Positions 1 to 8,612 of a DNA stretch of 64,000 bases are shown here, piece by piece (positions within the stretch are counted from its first letter, which is position 1; every line of letters starts with the position of its first letter). This DNA comes from PMG-095 sp049324695 (GTDB lineage: Bacteria > Myxococcota_A > Polyangia > Polyangiales > Polyangiaceae), in assembly GCA_049324695.1 (NCBI GenBank), contig JBMOMJ010000013.1, positions 118,365 through 182,364 of the forward strand, read 5' to 3'. The notes below the pieces were generated by a model that was given only the letters and a program-made list of their open reading frames with translations, searched no databases and was not told where the DNA came from. A program made the translations under genes and the position numbers.

Positions 1-1
1 A

Positions 2-3000
2 TTCGACGGCGCACCGTGGCCGGCTCGCATTGGCCAAGCGCATTTCCGAGCCGTCTGGAACGGCACCACGCTCACGACGAGCGTCAGCTTGGTCGACGCA
101 GCCCTCACGGGGGCACTGCGTCAGCTAAGCCTCGCCGACGCCGAAACGGCGCTGTTGCTCGACGCGCTGTTCACGGCGCTCGAAACCGCTCCCGAAGCGG
201 CACGCTTGCTCACGGCGTTGCGCTCAGTGGGCATGCTATTGCCGGATGCACCACGTCTGTACTCCGATGCGCTCGCCGCACTGCGAAGCGACGGCGCCGC
301 CTACCTAGCGCCTCGCCTGCGTACGGCGCTGAACGCGGAGCTCTACGGGTTCGTGCCCGGTGTCGGCGTCACGCTCGGGCCAATTCGACTGCGCGTGAAC
401 GGCAACGCGCTCGAGCTCGACGCTACGCTTCCCGTTGCGCGAGCGCAGTTGTCCCTCGACGTGCCGTCGCTGGCGCTCTCGGGCGAAGCCAGCGCAAGCC
501 TCGCTGGCGCAACACTGAGTTGGCGCCCGGGTGCTCTCGATCTCGCAGTGGCACCCTGGCTGCCGCGCACGCGCATCTTCCCGGTGGCTGCCGCGCTGCC
601 GAGCGATTTGCCGCTGCGCATCTTGTTCTCGACGGCGGCCGACGCATTGCTTTCGACTCTGCTACCGGGTGGCATCGGTGCACCGCTCGATGCTTTGCTC
701 TCCGGTCGCGTGCCGGTGGACGCGCTGAGCGCCGGGTTGAACGCCGCGAACATCGCTTTCGTGCTGCAGCAATTGGGCACCGCGCTCGGTATGCCGCAGC
801 GCGAAGGGCTGTTCATCCAACCCGCCGGGCTGCTGCTCAGCGCCGTAGCCACGGCAGACGGTCGCACTGAGCTCAACTTGAGCACCGAAACGCCGCTCGG
901 CGGAGTGCTCGGCATCAGCGCGGGTGTGCGTCTCGGCGGAGATCGTGCGCCGGAGCCCATCGCGCTACTCACGCTGCAAGTGCCCGATCCACCTGCGGGC
1001 GCTCCCGCTGGCGCTTGGCGCGGCGTGGGCATTCAGTTCGGCATCGACACGTCGGGGATTGCGCTCGCGTTGGTGGTCGGCGCGACACGCGTAACCTTCT
1101 TGCCGGAGTTCAGCGGCTGGGCATCGTTGCTCGGTGGCGGCCTGGCGCTGTTGCCGCACGCGCTCGACGAGATCACGCAGCGGCTACCCGCGTCGCCGGT
1201 GAAGACGGCCGTGCTCGACGTAGCGGAAGCTTTTGGCCTGTTCGGGCCGGATTTCAGCTCTCACACCGCCGATTTCCAGGCGCTCACCGATCTGCGCTTC
1301 GACGCCACCACGCGCGGCCGCATCTTGGGTGCACTCGCGGCGTTGTTGAGCGCGTTGGGCTTGCCAGGATCCACGGCGCGCACCGGCTCGCTGCTCACGT
1401 GGACGAGCCCGGCGCTCCCGCCGCCGACGAGCGGAACCGCTTCAGTGAGCGTCGATTGGACTGAGGAGCTCCCCGCCGTCGGCGTGAGTGGTGCGATTGC
1501 AATCGTGGTCACCACGGGGTCGGGCTCGGCGCTGGAGCGCGTCGCACTGCAACTTGGCGTCGATGCGCTGCTCGGAGCAGCCTTCCATGCGCTGGTTTCA
1601 GTTGGCCTCGATGCGCCGCTCGGCACCGCCGTTGTTCCCAAGCTCGAAATCGGCGCTCGCCAAGGAACCTCCGCTCCTGAACCCGTGATTCGCTTGCTGC
1701 CGCTCGCAACCAGCAGCGAAGCGGGACCCCTTCAAATCGAGCTCTTGCCAGCGCCGCTCGCCAACGTCGACGACGAGGAGCTGCCCGGCGCGCTGGGGTT
1801 CGGCGTGCTGCTGCCGCTGCTTTCTGCGCTGCTAGAGCGCGCTACCGGCTCGACCACGTTGTGGCCAGGTGGGCCCACGCTACCGCACTTGGTGAATTCG
1901 TCTGGCTTGTTCGATAGTCAGCATCGGCTGGTCGATCCGCCCCCCGACGTGCCAACTGTGCTCGGCAACATCGCCGCGGCGATGTCGATCGAGATCACGT
2001 TGGGATCGCTGCATTTGACTTTGGGTCAGGTGGCAGCTGCGGGTCACATCGGCGTCGCAGCGAGCGGGCACATTCCGATTCCGATCGACAGCGTGGAGCT
2101 CGATCTCATCTTCGGCAATCCCAGCGGAGGTCCCAGCGAGCGCACCAGCGTGACCGTGTTCCGCAAGGTGTCCGGCTCGTTCGAGCTCGCTCCGCTCGTC
2201 AGCGCCAACTACTTTGGCGTCGGCGTACGCGGCTCGCAGGGTCGCGCACTGATTTCGACGGACAACGTGCGGCTGGGCGGCGCCGAAGCATTCACTTACT
2301 TCGACGTCGGCGTGGAAGGCGGGAGCGTCGACGCAGAGTTTCGCGGAGCGGGTGTTGCCATCGAGGATCTGGGCATTTCGCTCGGCGCTGCAACCGGGGG
2401 CAACAACGCGATCGCTTCCGGCCTGATGAAGAGCACCTCATCGGGCGACGGCGCGCCCGCGCAGCCCGGTTTCGGGATCTCGGTGGCGTACAAGCGCGGT
2501 GCCGCCCCGGAAGGTGGTGGGCCGAGCAGCGCGCCATTCGCGCTCGAAGTCGCGCTTCACGGCACCAATCCGCGTGTGGCGTGGCTCGGCATCCACGCCG
2601 CTTTCGGCCCGCTCTACATCGACCAAATCGGCGTGGAGCTCGAAGATATACGCGACCCCGAGTGGATCCGTTTTCTGGTCGATGGTGGCGTCAACGTCGC
2701 TGGCTTCGCCGCGCAGGTCGACGACTTGTCGGTGCAAATCCCAGTGCGCAACACCGACGACGCATCACTCTGGGGAGTCGATCTGGCGGGCCTCGGTGTC
2801 GCCTACTCGGGCGGCGGCATCAATTTGCTGGGTGGTTTGGTCAAGCGCCCGCAACCGAGCGGCGTCGAGTACGCCGGCATGCTCCAGCTGCGTTTCGGTA
2901 GCCTCGGCGCGGTCGCGGTGGGCGCGTGGGCAAAGATTCGAGAAGGCGACGAAGAATTCGATTCGCTGTTCGTGTTCGCGGCCGTATTCGTCACGATCTC

Positions 3001-5815
3001 CTTCGCGCCGTATTTCGAGCTGCAAGCTCTCGGCGCGGGCTTCGGTTACAACCGCGCGCTGATCGTGCCCGAGGACATCAACGAGATCCCCGGGTTTACG
3101 CTGATTCAGGTGCTGGACGATCCCAGCGCGGTCGAGCACCCGATGGAGCTGCTCGAAACTTTGCGCATGCCGGCGCGCAAAGGCACCTTCTGGTTCGCGG
3201 CCGGAATTCGCGGCGCGCTCTTCGTCGTCGTCGACGTGATCGCCGTGGTCTACGTCGCGCTCGACAAGAATCTCGAAATTGGCTTGGTTGGCGTCGGAAG
3301 GCTGGCGCAGCCGAAAGGCAGCCCGATCGTATCGATCGAGCTCGCCGTGAAGGCTCGTTATTCGAGCGCCGAAGGTGTGCTCTCGATTCAAGCGCAGCTC
3401 ACCGACAACAGCTGGCTGCTCATCCGTGAGTGCCAGCTCACCGGTGGCTTCGCTCTCTTCATCTGGTTCCCGAAAGGCAAGTTCGTCCTCACGATTGGCG
3501 GCTATCACCCCTCGTTCGAACCCGAACCAGAGTTCCCGATCGTTCCGCGGCTCGGCTTCCGCTGCAATCTGCTCGGCGTCATTCAGATCAAAGGTGAGAG
3601 CTACTTCGCGCTCACCAACTCGTGCGTGATGGCCGGCACGCGTTTGGAAGCGGCCTACGACATCGGTTGGTTGCGCGCCTGGTTCCGCGCCTGGGCTGAT
3701 TTCCTGCTTTCGTGGGACCCATTCCACTACGACATCAGCATTGGCATCGAGCTCGGTGCCGACTTCAACATCGAGATCGATCTGCTGTTCGGAACCATTC
3801 GCGTTCACTTCTCGGTGTCGGTCGGCGCGAGTTTGTGGTTGGTGGGTCCGCCGCTGCACGGCGAAGTTCACGCCAGTTTGGGCCCAATCTCGATCACGGT
3901 TCCCTTCGGCGACTCCACGCCGCCGCGGCCGCCGCTGCTCACCTGGCCGCAGTTCCGCGATCGCTACGTGCTGGGCGGCGATCCCACCACCATCCCCGTC
4001 AGCTTGCAGATCGACTCCGGTTTGACTCCACCAGCAAGTGGCGCGCAACCACCGCAAGGCACGAGCCAAGCGGATGCGTGGCGCCTGGTCCCGGAGTTTT
4101 CGCTGTCGAGCACGACAGCCATGGCGGCTTCGAACTACGAAGGGCCGGCGCACGCGTCCGCCCCCGTTGCTGGAGTTGATATCGATTTGGCGCCCATGGG
4201 CGTCACCGACGTCACGGCGACGCATCGAATCACGCTCTCGCGTTTGGATGGCCCGCTGGGCACGCTCGATCCCGATCGTTTCGTGAGTGAGCTTCAGCTC
4301 GGCGACTTCGCAGAAGCCGTGTGGCACTACACCGAATCGCCGAACCCCGGCACCAACAACGTAAAAGCGCTCGCCGGTGTGAAGATCACCGCAATTGCTG
4401 AAGCCATAAACAAGAGCGCGGCGGTGCCCATCCTCACCTTGGTTGATACTGGTGTGCCGCTACCGCTGCCGTTCGCTGCGCACACTTCGTCGTGGCGCGA
4501 CGCAACGGTCATCGTAGGTGCAGCCGCCAACACCGCTACCACGCGGCTCGGTGCGGGGGATGTGTCCCGGCTCCTGGTGAGCGGATCGCCTGCGCGCACG
4601 AACGCGGCCGACGCGATGGGCTTTGGCAAGCAGGGCATTTCCGGCTCTGGTTTGCGCTCGCTGCGGGCGCGCAAGTCGCCGCCCGTCGTTGCGCCGCTGT
4701 CGGAAGGCTTGGATCTCACGGCGGTCGGACGCGGTTTGGCCGACGTTGCCCAGCGTCACACGCCAGTTGCCAAGGCGCGCTCCACCAAGTTGCTCGGCGC
4801 TGCACTGCAGCCGATTGCCGGCCTCAAGACACCGCTGCTCGCGACGCGCGCAACCAAGGCTCAAGGTTTGATGCGCCGCAGCCCGCCCAAACCCACTGCC
4901 GCCCACGGCAAGCTTCTGCGCATGCCCGCCGAGAGTCCGCAAACGACGCTGGCAGCGGGGCCACAGCTGTTGCTGCGTGGTCCGCGTGCACGCAAACACG
5001 TGCAAGCTCTCGAGAACCGCGTGCTGAAAGACGCCGTGCAACTCCCCGCCGGAAGTGTGCAGCATTGGCAGCTCGCTGCGGGGCGCTTCGCGCTCGAGCT
5101 CGCCGGGGATGCAGCGCGCGTGGTTGCGTTGGGCCGCGGAGGAGTCGCGCTTCTGGACCTCGAAACCAGCGGCGAACGCCGGCTGACTTTGCCACCCAAA
5201 ACCGAAACGCTCGTGCTGTGGTCCTTAGGTAAAGCCCGGCATGACCGCGACCGCCAAGATGGACTGGGAAGCGTCACCTTATTCGAAGCACCTCAAAGCC
5301 CGATCGCAGTGGGCTGGCACGTGGAAACCTCGGTGCAGCAGGTGTCGGCGCTCGGTGCTGTCGCTCGCGGCTCACGCTTGCGTTGGTCCGTTCCGATTCC
5401 GATCGCCAGCGGCTTCGAGCGAGCAGGGCGCCTGCTCAGCGCGCAAAGCACGGTAGAAACCTGGCTACCCGCCGCGGTCAGCGCAGTCTTGGTAATCGGC
5501 GATGTGGTGGATCCAACCGCTGCACGCCTCGACGATCTGGAGCTCGCGAGCTCCGGCGCCGAGCTCGGCGAGCCCATCGTGTTCCATGCCGAAATGGGTG
5601 AAGCCGCGATGTACCCCGTCTCGGCGAAAACGGACTTTTCGGTGAGCGTGAGCAGCGTCGACGCTTTCCGACTGAAAGGCGTGCTCGGCTTCCGAGGTCG
5701 CCCGGACGAGCTGGCCACGCTGCTGCACGGCCAATCTCTCAGCGAGCTTTCCTGCGACGGCCCCATTGGCAGCGAAGGCTCGATTTCGTTCTCGTTGCGA
5801 GGAGAAGGACAATGA
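2..5815 (+). CDS. Giant beta-rich protein, DUF6603-like, 5' end missing
   Basis: The reading frame is open to the left edge of the window; a TTG at 89 is the first internal start-like codon but has no ribosome site, and the residues before it read as normal protein, so the true start lies upstream. About 1937 residues are visible. The first 1300 residues alternate short hydrophobic and polar strands with many Gly-rich turns and repeated modules of the type LGAGFGYN and WDPFHYDISIGIELGA, which I associate from memory with DUF6603 proteins. A basic, Pro/Ala-rich linker (about residues 1550-1670) precedes a C-terminal beta-sandwich-like part. No enzyme motif is seen. The stop overlaps the next start (ATGA), so this is the first visible gene of a five-gene cassette. 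Family name is recalled, not searched; function unknown. Confidence 0.8.
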   Translation, partial: FDGAPWPARIGQAHFRAVWNGTTLTTSVSLVDAALTGALRQLSLADAETALLLDALFTALETAPEAARLLTALRSVGMLLPDAPRLYSDALAALRSDGAAYLAPRLRTALNAELYGFVPGVGVTLGPIRLRVNGNALELDATLPVARAQLSLDVPSLALSGEASASLAGATLSWRPGALDLAVAPWLPRTRIFPVAAALPSDLPLRILFSTAADALLSTLLPGGIGAPLDALLSGRVPVDALSAGLNAANIAFVLQQLGTALGMPQREGLFIQPAGLLLSAVATADGRTELNLSTETPLGGVLGISAGVRLGGDRAPEPIALLTLQVPDPPAGAPAGAWRGVGIQFGIDTSGIALALVVGATRVTFLPEFSGWASLLGGGLALLPHALDEITQRLPASPVKTAVLDVAEAFGLFGPDFSSHTADFQALTDLRFDATTRGRILGALAALLSALGLPGSTARTGSLLTWTSPALPPPTSGTASVSVDWTEELPAVGVSGAIAIVVTTGSGSALERVALQLGVDALLGAAFHALVSVGLDAPLGTAVVPKLEIGARQGTSAPEPVIRLLPLATSSEAGPLQIELLPAPLANVDDEELPGALGFGVLLPLLSALLERATGSTTLWPGGPTLPHLVNSSGLFDSQHRLVDPPPDVPTVLGNIAAAMSIEITLGSLHLTLGQVAAAGHIGVAASGHIPIPIDSVELDLIFGNPSGGPSERTSVTVFRKVSGSFELAPLVSANYFGVGVRGSQGRALISTDNVRLGGAEAFTYFDVGVEGGSVDAEFRGAGVAIEDLGISLGAATGGNNAIASGLMKSTSSGDGAPAQPGFGISVAYKRGAAPEGGGPSSAPFALEVALHGTNPRVAWLGIHAAFGPLYIDQIGVELEDIRDPEWIRFLVDGGVNVAGFAAQVDDLSVQIPVRNTDDASLWGVDLAGLGVAYSGGGINLLGGLVKRPQPSGVEYAGMLQLRFGSLGAVAVGAWAKIREGDEEFDSLFVFAAVFVTISFAPYFELQALGAGFGYNRALIVPEDINEIPGFTLIQVLDDPSAVEHPMELLETLRMPARKGTFWFAAGIRGALFVVVDVIAVVYVALDKNLEIGLVGVGRLAQPKGSPIVSIELAVKARYSSAEGVLSIQAQLTDNSWLLIRECQLTGGFALFIWFPKGKFVLTIGGYHPSFEPEPEFPIVPRLGFRCNLLGVIQIKGESYFALTNSCVMAGTRLEAAYDIGWLRAWFRAWADFLLSWDPFHYDISIGIELGADFNIEIDLLFGTIRVHFSVSVGASLWLVGPPLHGEVHASLGPISITVPFGDSTPPRPPLLTWPQFRDRYVLGGDPTTIPVSLQIDSGLTPPASGAQPPQGTSQADAWRLVPEFSLSSTTAMAASNYEGPAHASAPVAGVDIDLAPMGVTDVTATHRITLSRLDGPLGTLDPDRFVSELQLGDFAEAVWHYTESPNPGTNNVKALAGVKITAIAEAINKSAAVPILTLVDTGVPLPLPFAAHTSSWRDATVIVGAAANTATTRLGAGDVSRLLVSGSPARTNAADAMGFGKQGISGSGLRSLRARKSPPVVAPLSEGLDLTAVGRGLADVAQRHTPVAKARSTKLLGAALQPIAGLKTPLLATRATKAQGLMRRSPPKPTAAHGKLLRMPAESPQTTLAAGPQLLLRGPRARKHVQALENRVLKDAVQLPAGSVQHWQLAAGRFALELAGDAARVVALGRGGVALLDLETSGERRLTLPPKTETLVLWSLGKARHDRDRQDGLGSVTLFEAPQSPIAVGWHVETSVQQVSALGAVARGSRLRWSVPIPIASGFERAGRLLSAQSTVETWLPAAVSAVLVIGDVVDPTAARLDDLELASSGAELGEPIVFHAEMGEAAMYPVSAKTDFSVSVSSVDAFRLKGVLGFRGRPDELATLLHGQSLSELSCDGPIGSEGSISFSLRGEGQ

Positions 5816-7647
5816 CCGAACCGCCGCCTCCCGCGCGCGGGCACATGGTGCTCTACGATCGCATGGACCCGCCGTTGTCGCCGGGTGAATACCGCGTGCA
5901 CGTCGAAACCACAGTCTCTCTGTCGGGTGCAACGCTGCCAGCGCTCGATCGCTACATGCGCATCGATGGACCGCGTTATCGTTTGGCGCCGACCGAAGTC
6001 GCGGGCGTGTTTCCACCCCGTAATGCACGTGGGCCGTTCACCGACGCGCTGCCCCACGTCGCACTTGGGCGCCGCACGTTGCCATGGGAGCGCAGCGCCG
6101 ATCCAAATGGCGTGCTGGTACCACCTGCGCGACCTGCTGGTTCGCCGCCGTTTCCGAGCGGCTCGCCACCTTGGCTCGCGCTGCTTCTCTTCGACGAAAC
6201 CACAGCCAAGGAAGCCAGCGTCGTCACGGATCAAAAGGTCGTCGACGTACTGCCGACGTCGGTGAAAGCGGTGTTGAACCCTCCTGCGGATGCAACCTGC
6301 GACGTGATCGAAGTCGAGCGCAACTTGCTGCTCTCACTTTTGCCATCGCTCGAAGAAATTCACCTTCTTTCGCATGTACGGCAAGTCAACATCGAGGATC
6401 GCGAGCTCTCGGCGGGAGACTCCGATGGTTGGTTTTCCGTAGTGGTATGCGCGCGTGTGCCGTTGCCGAACCGCAAGTATCGAGCGTGCCTGGTTTCGCT
6501 CGAAGCGCGCACCGATCTCATTCAGGCGAACCCGCCGGCGGTGCAAACCGGCATCATCGTCGATCCGGTGCTGACGCTCCCCGTAGCAATCGAATCCGAG
6601 ACCACCGATCTTACGATGTTCGAGATCAGCAACAGTGTTTCACTCGACAGCTTGACCGCGCACGTGAGCGCCTCAGCGTTGGACGCGACTCCGAACGCCG
6701 GTAGCTCGGCAGCAACCAGCGTTTCGACAACGGCTGGCACATCCGCAGCCGTGGGCGCTTCTGCCGCTGCAACCAACGCCATTGGCGAGTTCGCCGAGCA
6801 CATCTATCTGCCGCATGACCGCTTCTACATCATCAAAGAGAAGCTGATTTTGCTGCACAGCTGGACCTTCGAGTGCACCGGCACTGGTACGTTCCAGGGT
6901 CTTGCCGAGAACCTCGATGTGGGCCTGATTGGTGACGTGCGCGGCGACTGGCCCAAAGTAACGGACACGGCGCACCTCGCGATTGAAATCGGCGATCGCA
7001 GCGGCTCGCGCGAAACCGTCTTTTATCGGGGACCGCTGGTGCCCTTCCCGATTTCGCGCGACACACGCGGGCCGTATCACTCGGCGGATCAGGCGCGCCG
7101 CATCAGCCCGGAGACAGGGCTGGAGGATATCTCGTACGCGGCTGCGTTCGAAGTGGGGCGCTTGCTGGCTGCGGCCGATGCTCGCCTCGCGCAGGAACTC
7201 ATGCGCTGGCGGCGCGGTGATTATCGGCGTTCGCTCGAAAAGCGCCTCGATCACCTGATTCGCACGCGCTTTCCAACTCTGATCGAACGCTTCCGCATCG
7301 ATCACCTTGCCGCTTCGCTCGTGGAGCGTTGGCAAGATCCACGCGTGCGTTACACCGATCCCGCGGAGTTTCAGCTCTTTGCGGACGCGCCCGGGCTCGA
7401 TGCGAATAGCCTGGCGCTGGCGTGGAACCTCGACGTGAGTCGCGCCGCAAGCCTCTTGGCGCTGGACTCCGTAACCGAGGCCGGCCCGATTGATCGCACG
7501 GGTGTGATCGACACCACGCCCGTGACCCTCGAGAGTGTCGCAAGCGATTTGCCGGCGCTCGAGCGGCTGGGGTTGGCGCGCGAACGGCAAGCGCCGAGCG
7601 CTCTCGATGCCGAAGGGCTCTACATTCCACGCGGAGGTGGGCTGTGA
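5812..7647 (+). CDS. Conserved protein of unknown function, cassette gene 2
   Basis: This 611-residue protein starts at an ATG that overlaps the upstream stop by ATGA and is probably translated by coupling. It has no signal peptide and no membrane segment. Recognisable landmarks are a Pro-rich N-terminus, the segment PPWLALLLFDE near residue 125, an Ala/Ser/Thr-rich low-complexity linker around residues 285-325, and a dense conserved-looking stretch near residues 405-475 that includes GPYHSADQARR and AAFEVGRLLAAADARLAQEL. The last part is predicted to be helical with several Arg residues. I do not recognise a named domain. Its position between the giant beta-rich protein and cassette gene 3, with overlaps on both sides, argues that it works with them, perhaps as a structural partner; that is inference. 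Confidence 0.85.
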   Translation: MTEPPPPARGHMVLYDRMDPPLSPGEYRVHVETTVSLSGATLPALDRYMRIDGPRYRLAPTEVAGVFPPRNARGPFTDALPHVALGRRTLPWERSADPNGVLVPPARPAGSPPFPSGSPPWLALLLFDETTAKEASVVTDQKVVDVLPTSVKAVLNPPADATCDVIEVERNLLLSLLPSLEEIHLLSHVRQVNIEDRELSAGDSDGWFSVVVCARVPLPNRKYRACLVSLEARTDLIQANPPAVQTGIIVDPVLTLPVAIESETTDLTMFEISNSVSLDSLTAHVSASALDATPNAGSSAATSVSTTAGTSAAVGASAAATNAIGEFAEHIYLPHDRFYIIKEKLILLHSWTFECTGTGTFQGLAENLDVGLIGDVRGDWPKVTDTAHLAIEIGDRSGSRETVFYRGPLVPFPISRDTRGPYHSADQARRISPETGLEDISYAAAFEVGRLLAAADARLAQELMRWRRGDYRRSLEKRLDHLIRTRFPTLIERFRIDHLAASLVERWQDPRVRYTDPAEFQLFADAPGLDANSLALAWNLDVSRAASLLALDSVTEAGPIDRTGVIDTTPVTLESVASDLPALERLGLARERQAPSALDAEGLYIPRGGGL

Positions 7648-8612
7648 GCTTCCGACCCAGCGAAAAAGCGGTGTTGATGGATCGCTTGAAGGCGCAAACG
7701 CAGGTCCCCGCCAGCGAAAGCCTCTCGACCCTACCACCCTATATCGACTCGTTCCTCGCGCACCTGCGCTTGCTGATCGGGGTGCCATTCCACTACTTGG
7801 TTCCCGACGCGCGCCTGTTGCCAGTTGAGTCGATCCGATTCTTCTATCTCGATCGCTCCTGGACGGATCGCTTGGTGGACGGAGCCGCGGCCGTCGGCAA
7901 AATCGGCACCCGCGAGCTTTGCCACGCGCAAGCACAGTTGCCCGGTGTGCAGCGCTTGGTGGACGATACGGAGTCGCTCGTGCGAGGCTTGCAGCGGCGC
8001 GTCGTCAAAGACTTCGTTGCTACCAAAAACGACCCGGAGCGCCCGCGCGTCGCCGCAGATACCGTAACCGGCTTCTTGCTGCGGTCAGCGCTGGTTTCGG
8101 GCTGGCCGCACATGGAGGTGAAAGCGTTCAGAGACGGGCAGCGCCTAACCATCTTGCGCCTCGAGCGGCTCTCGCCCGGCGTCATGATCGCGCTGTTTCG
8201 CGGCGTGCCCGATCGCGTCGAGCTCGAAGAGCCACACCACGGTGTGCAGTTCGGCGTCGACGGTTCTGCACCGAACTACCGAGTGTTTTTGCGTTCGGCA
8301 ACGGGTGAGCAAGTACCGTCGCCGTCGAATCCGGAGACCCGCAACGTACCGCTGCGAGTGGGCGGAAAAAATGTGCTGCACGTGGCAGCGCTGCGGCAGC
8401 GCTTGCATGCGGCGCGCTCGAGTCAACCGGCGGCAATTGCACAAACCGGCAGCGCGGCGTTCGCAATTGCCGTGCTGAATCCTCCGTACAGGCAGCCTTT
8501 CCAAGGCAGCGGCGGCGCGCCATCGGGACCGAAGGTGCCCGTTGCGGAGCGCGTGCTCGACGAGGCGCTCTTCACTGCGCTGCGCCTCGCGATTGGAGGC
8601 TCGAATGGCTAA
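7644..8612 (+). CDS. Conserved protein of unknown function, cassette gene 3
   Basis: A 322-residue protein whose GTG start lies inside the upstream stop (GTGA). It lacks a signal peptide and transmembrane segments. The middle (about residues 135-220) contains a compact conserved-looking block with VTGFLLRSALVSGWPHMEV, LRLERLSPGVMIALFRGVPD and EEPHHGVQFGV, resembling a single globular domain. A Gly/Pro-rich stretch precedes a helical C-terminus. I recall similar blocks in unannotated bacterial proteins but cannot attach a function. The gene ends 8 nt inside cassette gene 4, so all genes of the cassette are likely made at linked levels from one transcript. Confidence 0.85.
   Translation: MSFRPSEKAVLMDRLKAQTQVPASESLSTLPPYIDSFLAHLRLLIGVPFHYLVPDARLLPVESIRFFYLDRSWTDRLVDGAAAVGKIGTRELCHAQAQLPGVQRLVDDTESLVRGLQRRVVKDFVATKNDPERPRVAADTVTGFLLRSALVSGWPHMEVKAFRDGQRLTILRLERLSPGVMIALFRGVPDRVELEEPHHGVQFGVDGSAPNYRVFLRSATGEQVPSPSNPETRNVPLRVGGKNVLHVAALRQRLHAARSSQPAAIAQTGSAAFAIAVLNPPYRQPFQGSGGAPSGPKVPVAERVLDEALFTALRLAIGGSNG

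Noticed and set aside
2765..4327. A 520-codon open frame on the minus strand inside the first gene
   Set aside because: Its peptide is Arg/Glu/His-rich noise and mirrors the plus-strand coding sequence; long antisense frames are expected at this GC content.
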